A stretch of DNA of 13,388 nt from JBBDIO01 sp040880365 (GCA_040880365.1 JBBDIO010000241.1:1-13388); one strand, 5' to 3'. Shown: positions 1-7,743, counted from the first letter of the stretch. The notes: generated from the letters alone by a model not told the origin. Numbers and translations are program-made.

Positions 1-1
1 G

Positions 2-2494
2 ATGGAAGTCACCCGGCGCTATCCCAAAGAGAAGGTGCTGGAGTGGTATCTCAACTACAACTTCTATGGCAATCTTGCCTATGGCGTAGAGGCTGCCAGC
101 CAGGTCTATTTTGGCAAGAGCAGCACAGAACTCAATGTGGCAGAGGCGGCCATGCTGGCGGCGATTCCTCAGTATCCGGCGTTGAACCCCATTGATAACC
201 CCGAAGACGCCAAGCGGCGCCAGGGTCTCACATTGCAGGCGATGGTAGAGGCTGGATATATTACCGCGGCCGAAGGCGAAGCCGCGTTTACCCAGGAACT
301 GAATATGCGGCGTTCGGTCGCCGAACGGTTTGATATTCTCACCGCGCCTCATTTTGCACTCTATGTACTGGATCAGGTCAAGCGTACGTATAACACGCCC
401 AACGATCCCTATTTCATCTGGCGGCGGGGGCTGACTATCTATACCACGCTGGATGTGGAATTGCAGCGCTACACCGAACAAGTGGCGCGCGAGCAAGTGG
501 CGCAGTTGAGTGAACAGGACAAGAATGCCAGCAATGCCTCGGTGGTGGCGATTAAGAATGATACGGGCGAAATTCTGGCGATGGTCGGTTCGTTGGACTA
601 TAACAACGAGGACATCGACGGGCAGGTCAATGTGGCGATTTCCCAGCGACAGCCTGGCTCCAGCTTCAAGCCCTATGTGTATCTCACGGCGTTGCAACAG
701 GGCATGACCCCGGCGACTATGGTGTTGGATGTGGCGACGGCTTTTGCCTTGGCAGACGGTTCGTATTATCGCCCCGAAAACTATGACCGCCAGTATCATG
801 GACCCACGACCATCCGCAATGCGCTGACGCGGTCCTATAACATCCCCGCGATTCGGGTGATGGATCAGGTGGGGGTAGCAAATGCGTTGCGCACGGCCCA
901 CCGCATGGGCATCAACGGTCTCGACCGTGGTTTGCAATTCTATGGTCTGAGCCTGGTGCTGGGTGGCGGCGAAGTAACGTTGCTCGATCACACCTATGCG
1001 CATACGGTTTTTGCCAATAGTGGCGTGATGGTGGGCGAGCCGGTATTGCCCCAGTTTCAGCGCGAAGGCTTTCGCAATCTGAATCCGGTTTCGGTGTTGC
1101 AGGTGCGCGATACCGAAGGTAATGTGCTCAAAAAATATGAAGCGCCGGAGGCCGAACGCATCTTTACGACTGAAGTGGCCTATCTGATGCAGGATATTAT
1201 GAGCGACGATGTGGCGCGCGCGCCGTCATTTGGCTCGAATACGGAACTGACGCTGCCCGACCGTCGGGTTGCGGCCAAAACGGGCACCACCAACGGGTGG
1301 AAAGATAACTGGACAATGGGCTTTACACCCCAGTTGACGGTGGGCGTGTGGGTGGGCAACACCGACAACGAATCCATGCGCAATGTGACCGGGCTTTCGG
1401 GGGCCGCGCCCATTTGGAATCGAGTCATGCGCGCCTATCACGAAGGCGAACCGGCCATTTGGTATGACCGTCCGCCGGGCGTTGTGAACCGTACCGTTTG
1501 CCTTCCCAGCGGTCTGTTGCCGACTAATTCGTGTCCTGGCAATTCCCAGCGCAACGAGATATTTGTGGCAGGCACCGAACCCACGCTCTCCGATAACATC
1601 TGGCAGGCATTTGATGTGGATATCGAGAGTGGCGGGCTGGCTACGGCATTGACGCCGCCCGAACGCATCCAAACCCGCGTCTTTCAGATGTTGCCCCAAG
1701 AAGCTGCGGACTGGGTGCGCGAGAACGGGATTCCACAGCCGCCGGCCACCGATGCGGTGGTGCGTCTGGAGGACTTTAATCCCGATGCGGCCATCATCGA
1801 GCCGATGTTGGGTGCATATATCGGCGGGGTCTATGAAGTGCGGGGCAATGCCCGCGGTGGACCGTTCCGCCTTGAATATGGGCCTGGCACAGACCCCCAG
1901 CAATGGACGCCGATCGGGCCGGAGCATGATCGGGAAGTAGTGAATGATGCGTTGGAGAATTTCGACACAACGGGGCTGGGCGAGGGCGTCTATACACTGC
2001 GTTTGATTGTAAACCGGGGCGACGGCCCGCAGGAATGGCGCACGCCTATCACCGTAGACAATTCGCCGCCCAGCGTGGTGGTGAGCGAACCGCGCGAAGA
2101 TCAGCTCTATGTGATGGAGCGCGACGAACAGATCAATGTGAACGTATTGGCGAATGATACGTGGGCCATCGAACGGGTGGAATATCTGATCGACGGGCAA
2201 CAATTTGCCACCAGCACGGTTGCGCCCTATAACGAACGCTGGCGGATTACCATGCGCAATATCGCCCAGATCGAAACGGGCGGCACGCAGAACTGGCTGG
2301 GCATTATCACCGACGATCCCGACGTTTCACCGGGGCGCGCCTTGCCCTTTGGCGATGGCTTTATGGCCGTGCGCACCAGCAACGGTCTCTATCTCGAAGG
2401 CCATGAGATCAGAGTGCGGGTGTATGATCGGGCGGGAAATGTGGCCCAAAGCGAGCCGGTGCGGGTCTATGTGCGCGCAGAAGATGAAGACTAA
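2..2494 (+). CDS. Class A penicillin-binding protein (PBP1a-type), 5' truncated
   Basis: Bifunctional peptidoglycan glycosyltransferase/DD-transpeptidase that builds and cross-links the cell wall outside the membrane. The gene enters from the left edge. The ATG at position 2 is internal, because the first visible residues (EVTRRYPKEKVLEWYLNYN) are the C-terminal part of the GT51 glycosyltransferase domain and the membrane anchor and catalytic glutamate are missing. In visible numbering, the transpeptidase domain spans about 170-480, with SSFK at 220-223 (nucleophile S220), SYN at 278-280 and KTG at 426-428. After about residue 600 come beta-rich modules: one with a GAYIGGVYEVRG pattern near 600, and an Ig-like one near 690-830 with ERVEYLIDG and VRVYDRAGNVA. 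These look like extracellular accessory domains. The stop TAA is directly followed by the surE ATG, implying co-transcription. Domain identity is certain; the C-terminal module family is inferred. Confidence 0.96.
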   Translation: MEVTRRYPKEKVLEWYLNYNFYGNLAYGVEAASQVYFGKSSTELNVAEAAMLAAIPQYPALNPIDNPEDAKRRQGLTLQAMVEAGYITAAEGEAAFTQELNMRRSVAERFDILTAPHFALYVLDQVKRTYNTPNDPYFIWRRGLTIYTTLDVELQRYTEQVAREQVAQLSEQDKNASNASVVAIKNDTGEILAMVGSLDYNNEDIDGQVNVAISQRQPGSSFKPYVYLTALQQGMTPATMVLDVATAFALADGSYYRPENYDRQYHGPTTIRNALTRSYNIPAIRVMDQVGVANALRTAHRMGINGLDRGLQFYGLSLVLGGGEVTLLDHTYAHTVFANSGVMVGEPVLPQFQREGFRNLNPVSVLQVRDTEGNVLKKYEAPEAERIFTTEVAYLMQDIMSDDVARAPSFGSNTELTLPDRRVAAKTGTTNGWKDNWTMGFTPQLTVGVWVGNTDNESMRNVTGLSGAAPIWNRVMRAYHEGEPAIWYDRPPGVVNRTVCLPSGLLPTNSCPGNSQRNEIFVAGTEPTLSDNIWQAFDVDIESGGLATALTPPERIQTRVFQMLPQEAADWVRENGIPQPPATDAVVRLEDFNPDAAIIEPMLGAYIGGVYEVRGNARGGPFRLEYGPGTDPQQWTPIGPEHDREVVNDALENFDTTGLGEGVYTLRLIVNRGDGPQEWRTPITVDNSPPSVVVSEPREDQLYVMERDEQINVNVLANDTWAIERVEYLIDGQQFATSTVAPYNERWRITMRNIAQIETGGTQNWLGIITDDPDVSPGRALPFGDGFMAVRTSNGLYLEGHEIRVRVYDRAGNVAQSEPVRVYVRAEDED

Positions 2495-3382
2495 ATGGCG
2501 ACAATACTGGTAACCAATGATGATGGTGTCTATAGTCCGGGGCTGTTGGTGCTGAAGCAGGCATTGGCCGACCTGGGCACAGTGATTGTGCTGGCGCCCG
2601 AACGCAACTGGAGCGCATCGAGCCACGCCAAGACCATGCACAAGCCGCTGCGCGTCAATTCGGTCATGTTGGCGGATGGCAGCGAGGCGCACATGGCAAG
2701 CGGCAGCCCGACCGATTGTGTGGCTCTGGCCGCGGATGGCGTGCTGGGCGCGATGCCCGATCTGGTAGTCAGTGGCATCAACAGCGGGCACAATCTGGCA
2801 ATCGATATTACCTATAGCGGCACGGTGGCCTGTGCGATGGAAGCGACCATTCTGGGCGTGCCGGGAATCGCGGTCAGCGCGCCCGGCCCCAATCAGGTAG
2901 GGGTGGATGCGCTGATGCCGATTCTCGAGGCGACCGGCCGCGTGGCACGCACAGTCGCCGCGGCGGTGCTGGCACAAGGGTTGCCCAATGCCACCTTGCT
3001 CAATCTCAATACGCCGTCGTTGCCGCCTGCCCAATGGCGTGGCTTGCAGGTGACGCGGATGGGCCATCGCCACTATCCTTTGGGCGAGTTGGTGGAACGG
3101 CAGGACCCAGGCGGGAAGCCCTATTACTGGCTGGGTGGCACCGGCCCGGTGGATCGCCACGACGATGGCACCGATGTGGGCGCGGTCAATGCGGGCTATG
3201 TGTCGGTGACTCCGGTTTCGCTGGATCTCACCGACCAGGCCTTTTTGCCCAAGCTGGCGGATTGGTCGCTCGCCATTGACGCATCTATCACCGCACCTGA
3301 CATTGCATCTGCGCAGAAATCCGGGAATGAATCTGGAAATAAATCTGTGGCGCAGACGGCGCAGCAGGCTAGTGGTGTGTAG
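2495..3382 (+). CDS. surE: 5'/3'-nucleotidase SurE
   Basis: Metal-dependent survival-protein phosphatase (EC 3.1.3.5 family) that dephosphorylates nucleoside 5'/3'-monophosphates in the cytoplasm. At 295 residues it is slightly longer than typical (about 250-265). Family metal ligands are visible: D9 and D10 in TNDDG, S40 in NWSASSH, and N96 in SGINSGHN, followed by the conserved ITYSGTVACAMEA stretch. The excess length is a low-complexity tail after about residue 260, containing the repeat-like SGNESGNKS. The ATG begins immediately after the TAA of the upstream PBP gene (0 nt gap). There is no clear Shine-Dalgarno, only purine-rich AGAAGATGAAGA, so translation is probably coupled to the PBP gene. 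The next gene starts 2 nt after the stop. Confidence 0.96.
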   Translation: MATILVTNDDGVYSPGLLVLKQALADLGTVIVLAPERNWSASSHAKTMHKPLRVNSVMLADGSEAHMASGSPTDCVALAADGVLGAMPDLVVSGINSGHNLAIDITYSGTVACAMEATILGVPGIAVSAPGPNQVGVDALMPILEATGRVARTVAAAVLAQGLPNATLLNLNTPSLPPAQWRGLQVTRMGHRHYPLGELVERQDPGGKPYYWLGGTGPVDRHDDGTDVGAVNAGYVSVTPVSLDLTDQAFLPKLADWSLAIDASITAPDIASAQKSGNESGNKSVAQTAQQASGV

Positions 3383-3384
3383 CG

Positions 3385-4263
3385 ATGATCTTCAAGGCGT
3401 TGCCCTGTCGCACGCGCTGGGAAGGGCTGCTGGTCGTCCTCTGGGTCGTTCTGATCCAGGGATTGGTGCTGGTGTGGATGGCGCGCCGGCCTGTGGATTT
3501 GATCAAATTTTTCCTGGTGGTGCTGCTGGTGGCGAGTGTGCCGCTGCTGTTCTATCTGTTGCAGCGCGCCTGGGCGGCGTTTTCGCTGGAATATTGGATC
3601 GACCGCAATGCGTTGACTATGGTATGGTCGGGGCGGCGCGAAGTTGTGGCGCTGCCGGCCATTCGGCGCATCATCCGCGGCAGTGCCGCGCCCCAGATAG
3701 AACCCACCTGGTCCCAGTGGCCCGCACCCTACATCGGCCAGGGCGAGGCGGGCGAGTTGCAGAATATTCGCATGGTTGCCACGCGTCCGCTGGATGAATG
3801 TCTGCTGATCGAGACGGATGATCGGGTCTATGCGATTTCGCCTGCCGATAATGCGGGTTTTCTGGCGGCATTGCAGGAACGGTTTCGCCTGGGGCCGGTG
3901 CGCCTGTTCAGCGCAGAATTGGCGCAGACGGGGCGTATTAGCTCTGGGGCAACTTCGCTGCTGCTGATTGGGGGCGGTCTGGTGGGCGCGATGATTCTCT
4001 TTGGGTTGCTGATGATTCGCTATCCCGATTTGCCCGATGCCCTGGCTTTTCAATACAATAGCGACGGTGTGCCGCTGGTGGTGCGCCAGAAGACCGCGCT
4101 CTTTTTATTGCCGGTCATTGGTCTGTTGGCGTGGGTTTTCAACGGGCTTTGGGGCCTGTGGATGGTCTATCGCCGCCAGATCACCGGCGCCTATATGCTT
4201 TGGGGCGGCGCGATTGTCGTTCAACTCTGCGCACTCATGGCATTGATCAGCCTGATTAACTAG
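3385..4263 (+). CDS. Membrane protein with PH-like domain and DUF1648-like C-terminal part
   Basis: Function unknown. The 292-residue protein has two N-terminal membrane helices (about 13-32 and 39-61). A soluble stretch of about 62-190 follows, whose end (LLIETDDRVYAISPADNAG, then FLAALQ) resembles bacterial PH-domain (DUF304/YdbT-like) proteins. Three further helices lie near 190-212, 238-260 and 270-290. The loop after the third helix (LPDALAFQYNSDGVP, 216-230) resembles the DUF1648 pattern, in which LPD..P.H.N..G sits just outside the membrane. The start is 2 nt after the surE stop, so it is very probably translated with surE and the PBP. The position suggests an envelope-related role, but this is inference. 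Being a real gene is well supported by length, hydrophobic pattern and spacing; the domain names come from recalled family patterns. Confidence 0.85.
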   Translation: MIFKALPCRTRWEGLLVVLWVVLIQGLVLVWMARRPVDLIKFFLVVLLVASVPLLFYLLQRAWAAFSLEYWIDRNALTMVWSGRREVVALPAIRRIIRGSAAPQIEPTWSQWPAPYIGQGEAGELQNIRMVATRPLDECLLIETDDRVYAISPADNAGFLAALQERFRLGPVRLFSAELAQTGRISSGATSLLLIGGGLVGAMILFGLLMIRYPDLPDALAFQYNSDGVPLVVRQKTALFLLPVIGLLAWVFNGLWGLWMVYRRQITGAYMLWGGAIVVQLCALMALISLIN

Positions 4264-4275
4264 CCGCACAGTATG

Positions 4276-4323
4276 GTGCGGCATGATGCGGCGGGCGTGC
4301 GGCATGGTGCTGCGGGCGTGCAG
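4276..4323 (+). repeat. 21-bp imperfect tandem duplication between the membrane-protein and glycosyltransferase genes
   Basis: Two adjacent 21-bp units, 4282-4302 and 4303-4323, share the pattern CATGRTGCKGCGGGCGTGCRG (18 of 21 positions identical). Just before them, GCCGCAC (4263-4269, overlapping the upstream stop codon) and GTGCGGC (4276-4282) form a 7-bp hairpin with a 6-nt loop. There is no T-run, so this is not a convincing intrinsic terminator. Function unknown. Confidence 0.7.
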
Positions 4324-4361
4324 AAATATCTGATGTACAACCAATAGTGGACTGTTGAATT

Positions 4362-5228
4362 GTGGCCGATTTGAAACAGCGTTCGCACGACGAACCATTC
4401 CTGAGTATTATTTTGCCGGCGTATAACGAAGAAAAACGGCTGCCGCCGACGCTGGCGCGCATTGCTGCGTATCTGCGCAGCTGTGACTTTGCTTCGGAAA
4501 TCCTGGTAGTGGAAAACGGATCCACCGACCGGACTGCCGCAGTGGTGGAAGATTTTCGGGCCAATTCCGTAGCCGACGAGGACCCCTTTCGGGTGCATTT
4601 GCTGCATTCGTCCAAGGGTAAGGGCAACGCCATTCGACATGGGATTTTGACGGGACGTGGCGAATATCTGTTGATCTCCGATACGGATTTGGCGGTGCCC
4701 ATCGAGGAAGTGGCGCACTTTTTGCCGCCCAGTCTGCCCGCCGAAGCCTATGACATTGCGATTGCCAGCCGCGAAGTGGCAGGATCGGTGCGCCACGGTG
4801 AGCCGTTTTACCGCCATTTGATGGGTCGGGTTTTTAATATGCTGGTGCGCCAGTTGGCGATTCCCGGCCTGCACGATACCCAGTGCGGTTTCAAGGTCTT
4901 TCATCGCACGGTTGCCCGCCAGATTTTTCCGTTGCAGCGCGTGGAGGGCTGGGGATTTGATGTGGAAGTGCTCTACATTGCTCAGCAGCACGGCATGACG
5001 GTCGTCGAGGTGCCGGTCAACTGGTATTATGGGCAGGATAGCCGGGTGCGCCCCTTCTTTGATACCTTTACCATGATTCGGGATCTGTTGGAGATTCGGC
5101 GCAACGGACGCAAAGGCTATTATGACCGGCTGGTGGCAGAAGCTGCGCCTGCACCGGCAGCCACATCTACAGGCGCGTCTGGCGCGACTAAAGTCGCCGA
5201 CGGCGATCTGCACACACTCTCCGGCTAG
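4362..5228 (+). CDS. GT2 family glycosyltransferase, dolichyl-phosphate glucosyltransferase-like
   Basis: Inverting glycosyltransferase of family 2, probably moving a sugar from a nucleotide sugar to a polyprenyl phosphate at the cytoplasmic membrane face, for cell-envelope glycan assembly. The 288-residue product shows LSIILPAYNEE (14-24), the nucleotide-binding ENGSTDRT (51-58), KGKGNAIRHG (85-94), and the metal-binding DxD as SDTD (106-109). DTQCGFKVF and GWGFDVEVLYIA, typical of the DPG-synthase/DPM1 branch, follow. The C-terminal 30 or so residues are A/T/G-rich and probably unstructured. I use the GTG at 4362: an in-frame TGA sits at 4356-4358, so no upstream start exists; TTG at 4371 is an alternative. 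Ribosome binding is weak. The exact sugar donor cannot be read from sequence. It shares its stop-codon bases with the convergent protease gene. Confidence 0.9.
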   Translation: MADLKQRSHDEPFLSIILPAYNEEKRLPPTLARIAAYLRSCDFASEILVVENGSTDRTAAVVEDFRANSVADEDPFRVHLLHSSKGKGNAIRHGILTGRGEYLLISDTDLAVPIEEVAHFLPPSLPAEAYDIAIASREVAGSVRHGEPFYRHLMGRVFNMLVRQLAIPGLHDTQCGFKVFHRTVARQIFPLQRVEGWGFDVEVLYIAQQHGMTVVEVPVNWYYGQDSRVRPFFDTFTMIRDLLEIRRNGRKGYYDRLVAEAAPAPAATSTGASGATKVADGDLHTLSG

Positions 5229-5944
5229 GCTTCGGCATGGTCGGGCGCACTGGTTGGGCTGGTTGCACTGCCTGGCCTGGCATATACCCATGCGATCTGG
5301 GCCATGTTGGCGACGTAGTGCGCCACCACAGGCAAAAGCAGACTGCCTTCCCACACAAACAGCACCCCAAATAACATGCCCGCCAGACCTGCGCCCAGCA
5401 CGCCCCATGTGCCTTGGGGCGTGTGGAGCAGACCAAAGAGCAGCCCTACCCCAACGATTAACAGAGCCGGCGACACATGGGGCGAGAGTCCACCGATGAG
5501 CAGGCTGCGGTAGAGCAACTCTTCCAGCAGGACAGCGGGGATCATCGCCAGCGCCAGCGCGCCGAATTCTGCGGTCGATTTGGGCAGAATCAATTCCATG
5601 ACCAATGGCGAATAATAGCGGCGTCCGGTATGGGCGATCAGGCGGCGCGTGGCAATGCCAAAGATCAATGCCAGCCCTAATCCCCATCCCAGCCCATAGA
5701 GCGCTTGCCGCGCTGCCGAATCCCATGTCCAGCCCAGTGTTTGGCGATCCAGTCCGCTTGCCCAGCCCAGCAGAATGCAGGCAATAACCAGAAAGAGGCG
5801 CATGGCGTTTTCTGCCCCCATGAGCATGGGATTGCGCGGAGGACGCCAATGCTGGAGTAGCTGCGCGCTGCGATAGGCGGCATAGCCTAGCAGGCTCGCC
5901 AGGAACAGGGTGGCAATGACAAATGCTGTATATTGGAGGTTCAT
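5225..5944 (-). CDS. CPBP-family intramembrane metalloprotease (Abi/CAAX-like)
   Basis: Multi-pass membrane protein of the CPBP/Rce1 group, which includes prenyl-protein and bacteriocin-related intramembrane proteases; the substrate is unknown. The three hallmark motifs are present: EELLYR (EExxxR), FGLLHT (FxxxH) and HYVAN (HxxxN), each inside or next to hydrophobic helices. I choose the ATG at 5944 (239 residues, MNLQYTAF...), because GGAG lies 4 nt upstream and the next residues form the first membrane helix. An in-frame ATG at 5977 would add 11 polar residues without a ribosome site. The short C-terminal tail is S/P/A-rich. It converges on the glycosyltransferase with a 4-bp overlap. There is no neighbouring bacteriocin or immunity gene, so a specific role is not deducible. 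Confidence 0.9.
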   Translation of the reverse strand: MNLQYTAFVIATLFLASLLGYAAYRSAQLLQHWRPPRNPMLMGAENAMRLFLVIACILLGWASGLDRQTLGWTWDSAARQALYGLGWGLGLALIFGIATRRLIAHTGRRYYSPLVMELILPKSTAEFGALALAMIPAVLLEELLYRSLLIGGLSPHVSPALLIVGVGLLFGLLHTPQGTWGVLGAGLAGMLFGVLFVWEGSLLLPVVAHYVANMAQIAWVYARPGSATSPTSAPDHAEA

Positions 5945-5954
5945 GGTTCTCCAC

Positions 5955-5997
5955 TTATGGGCAAGATTTATGGGCAAGATGGGCGTGTGGGCAAGAT
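5955..5997. repeat. 13-bp tandem repeat upstream of the CPBP gene
   Basis: TTATGGGCAAGAT occurs twice back to back (5955-5967 and 5968-5980). A third, diverged copy, GTGTGGGCAAGAT, lies at 5985-5997 after a GGGC insertion. It falls in the likely 5' untranslated region of the minus-strand protease gene. Confidence 0.75.
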
Positions 5998-6000
5998 GGA

Positions 6001-6029
6001 ATCATAGGATGATTTTGGTCTGTGATTAA
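6001..6029 (-). promoter_or_regulatory. Candidate promoter for the CPBP protease gene
   Basis: On the minus strand, TATGAT (plus-strand 6001-6006) could be a -10 box. TTAATC, 17 bp upstream (6024-6029), would be a poor -35. It would give a leader of about 50 nt that includes the 13-bp tandem repeat. It lies back to back with the plus-strand promoter at 6015-6042. Confidence 0.3.
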
Positions 6030-6042
6030 AATATGGTAAACT
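6015..6042 (+). promoter_or_regulatory. Candidate extended -10 promoter for a short transcript
   Basis: TGGTAAACT (6034-6042) is an extended -10 element with TAAACT at 6037-6042. TTGGTC (6015-6020) is a weak -35 with a 16-bp spacer. Transcription would start near 6049, just before two hairpins and a terminator. Confidence 0.45.
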
Positions 6043-6048
6043 ACTTTC

Positions 6049-6111
6049 ATGTAGGCAGGAATTTATTCCTGTCTGTGGGCGGGAACAATGGCGTTCTCCG
6101 CCCACTTTTTT
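6049..6111 (+). ncRNA. Candidate small RNA or attenuated leader upstream of radA
   Basis: The predicted transcript of about 60 nt begins after the extended -10 at 6037-6042. It forms a first hairpin (6054-6061 with 6066-6073; core CAGGAA/TTCCTG, loop TTTA) and ends in a strong terminator hairpin at 6075-6111. No credible coding sequence fits inside. Because radA has its own better promoter downstream of this terminator, the element is more easily read as an independent small RNA than as a radA leader. Attenuation of read-through remains possible. It matches no RNA family I recognise. The prediction rests on promoter and terminator signals only. Confidence 0.4.
6075..6111 (+). terminator. Rho-independent terminator upstream of radA
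   Basis: GTGGGCGG (6075-6082) pairs perfectly with CCGCCCAC (6098-6105). The stem extends inward through GAAC/GTTC (6083-6086 with 6093-6096) past a single bulged T at 6097, leaving a 6-nt loop. Six T residues follow directly (6106-6111). No annotated plus-strand gene precedes it, so it must end a short non-coding transcript. Confidence 0.8.
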
Positions 6112-6160
6112 ATTGGCGTTTTGGCGTCGGTATACATTCGATTGCGCCGGTGTGCAGGGT

Positions 6161-6190
6161 TTGACGAAGACGGGGCGCACAGACTACAAT
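6161..6190 (+). promoter_or_regulatory. Sigma-70-type promoter of radA
   Basis: TTGACG (6161-6166) and TACAAT (6185-6190) are separated by 18 bp, each one mismatch from consensus. This is the best promoter in the window. It lies after the terminator at 6075-6111 and about 100 bp before the radA ATG, giving a leader of about 95 nt. GCGCACA occurs at 6175-6181 and again at 6192-6198, flanking the -10 box. Confidence 0.65.
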
Positions 6191-6291
6191 TGCGCACAAA
6201 TGTTCTTTTGCGACCAGGCCAGTTGTGGCTGGTCAGTGTGTGGCGGGTGTGGGCATCGATTATGGGTGCCGGAAATCGTAGCGAGGCGAGC

Positions 6292-7698
6292 ATGGCAAGA
6301 CCGCGAGTGCAATTTGTCTGTGGCGAGTGTGGCAGCGTGCAGATGAAGTGGATGGGCAAATGTCCCGACTGTGGCGAGTGGAATACGCTGGTCGAGCAGA
6401 CGGTGGCGGTGGCGGCCAAAGGCCGTTCGCCCGCGGCTGCGGGCCTTGTAAGCAGCCAGGCGCCGGTGACGCTGCATGAATTGCAGGCGACACCCGGTGG
6501 GCAGACGATGCCGCGCATTATGTTGAAAAATGCCGAATTGAACCGGGTTTTGGGCGGTGGGATTGTGCCTGGGGCCGGGATTCTGGTGGGCGGCGATCCG
6601 GGGATCGGCAAAAGCACGCTGCTGTTGCAGATGGCCGCGGAAGTGGCGAATCAGGGTGGCCCTGTGCTCTATGTAAGCGCGGAAGAAAGCGCGCATCAGA
6701 TTGGCGGGCGCGCCCAGCGCTTGGGCGTGGATGGTGGTGCGCTGCTGGTCTATTCTGAAATTGTGGTGGAGCAGATTCTGGAACAGATTCAGGCGCTCCG
6801 TCCGCGTCTGGTGATTGTAGATTCGATCCAGGCCATCTATTCGGAAGGGGGCGCTGCCGCCGCGGGCACGGTAAGCCAGGTGCGCGATTGTGCTGCGCTT
6901 TTGCTGCGCGTGGCGAAACAGCAGAATGTGCCTGTATTTTTGGTAGGGCATGTGACCAAGGATGGCACGATTGCCGGGCCGCGCGTGTTGGAACATATGG
7001 TGGATGTGGTTTTGCAGTTGGAAGGCGAACGCTTTCACACCTATCGTTTGCTGCGCGCGGTCAAAAATCGGTTTGGCAGTACCAACGAAGTGGGCATCTT
7101 CGAAATGCGTGAACAGGGGATGGTGGAAGTCACCAATCCTTCGGAACTTTTTTTGGCCGAACGCTTGCCCAATGCCGCGGGCAGCGCGATTGCCGTGACC
7201 ATGGAAGGGACGCGTCCTCTGCTGGTCGAGATTCAGGCGTTGAGCAGCTCTACCGCATTTAGCCAGCCCCGGCGCACAGGCAATGGGGTGGATTTTAATC
7301 GGCTGCTGTTGCTGACCGCAGTGCTCACCAAGCGGGTGGGGTTGAATCTTGGCGATCAGGATGTATTTGTGAATGTGGTGGGCGGTATGCGCATTGGTGA
7401 GCCTGCCGCCGATCTTGCCATCGCACTGGCAATTGCGAGCAGTTATCGCAATCGTCCCATTCACGCCGACTTTGCTCTTATGGGTGAGATCGGGCTGAGT
7501 GGAGAACTGCGCAGTGTGGGCCATTTGGCCCGGCGTCTGAGCGAGGCGCGCAAGCTGGGTTTTTCGCGCGCGATTGTGCCCCACAGTGCGGTGCGACGGA
7601 TGGTGCAGGAGCTGGGCAAGGAAGGTGTGCATACCGAACTGGAGGTGCACGGTGCGCGCACGCTCCACGATGCGCTGGAGTTGGCACTGGTCGAGTAA
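6292..7698 (+). CDS. radA: DNA repair protein RadA (Sms)
   Basis: Hexameric ATPase of the RecA superfamily that drives branch migration and extends recombination intermediates together with RecA. At 468 residues it is the usual family length. The N-terminal four-cysteine zinc finger is C10/C13 and C24/C27 (CGECG...CPDCG). The Walker A motif GGDPGIGKST is at 100-109, the Walker B region LVIVDSIQ at 173-180, and the RadA-specific KNRFG at 258-262. The C-terminal Lon-like domain includes VGGMRIGEPAADLAIALA and GEIGLSGELR. I choose ATG 6292 because GAGG at 6283-6286 is a suitable ribosome site and the family begins just before the zinc finger. An in-frame ATG at 6088 sits in the terminator loop and would add 68 unrelated residues. 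It is transcribed alone, with no clear terminator after it. Confidence 0.97.
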   Translation: MARPRVQFVCGECGSVQMKWMGKCPDCGEWNTLVEQTVAVAAKGRSPAAAGLVSSQAPVTLHELQATPGGQTMPRIMLKNAELNRVLGGGIVPGAGILVGGDPGIGKSTLLLQMAAEVANQGGPVLYVSAEESAHQIGGRAQRLGVDGGALLVYSEIVVEQILEQIQALRPRLVIVDSIQAIYSEGGAAAAGTVSQVRDCAALLLRVAKQQNVPVFLVGHVTKDGTIAGPRVLEHMVDVVLQLEGERFHTYRLLRAVKNRFGSTNEVGIFEMREQGMVEVTNPSELFLAERLPNAAGSAIAVTMEGTRPLLVEIQALSSSTAFSQPRRTGNGVDFNRLLLLTAVLTKRVGLNLGDQDVFVNVVGGMRIGEPAADLAIALAIASSYRNRPIHADFALMGEIGLSGELRSVGHLARRLSEARKLGFSRAIVPHSAVRRMVQELGKEGVHTELEVHGARTLHDALELALVE

Positions 7699-7703
7699 GC
7701 GCG

Positions 7704-7743
7704 CCGCACAGCATACCCCGCACAGCATACCCCGTATTATACC
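7704..7743. repeat. 14-bp tandem repeat after radA
   Basis: CCGCACAGCATACC is present twice head to tail (7704-7717 and 7718-7731). A shortened third copy, CCGTATTATACC, lies at 7732-7743. It is just downstream of the radA stop codon and is not an intrinsic terminator. Confidence 0.8.

Noticed and set aside
5225..5944. CPBP/Abi protein as part of a phage-defence or bacteriocin system
   Set aside because: The family is large and mostly housekeeping. No toxin, bacteriocin, peptide precursor or defence partner lies nearby.
4260..5954. A 564-codon minus-strand open frame spanning the glycosyltransferase and the CPBP gene
   Set aside because: It is in a different frame from the CPBP protein that carries EExxxR/FxxxH/HxxxN, and is antisense to the GT2 motifs. 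Composition is shadow-like.
6088..6291. N-terminal extension of RadA from ATG 6088
   Set aside because: The ATG lies in the loop of the intrinsic terminator and upstream of the radA promoter. The family begins at the zinc finger, and ATG 6292 has a ribosome site.
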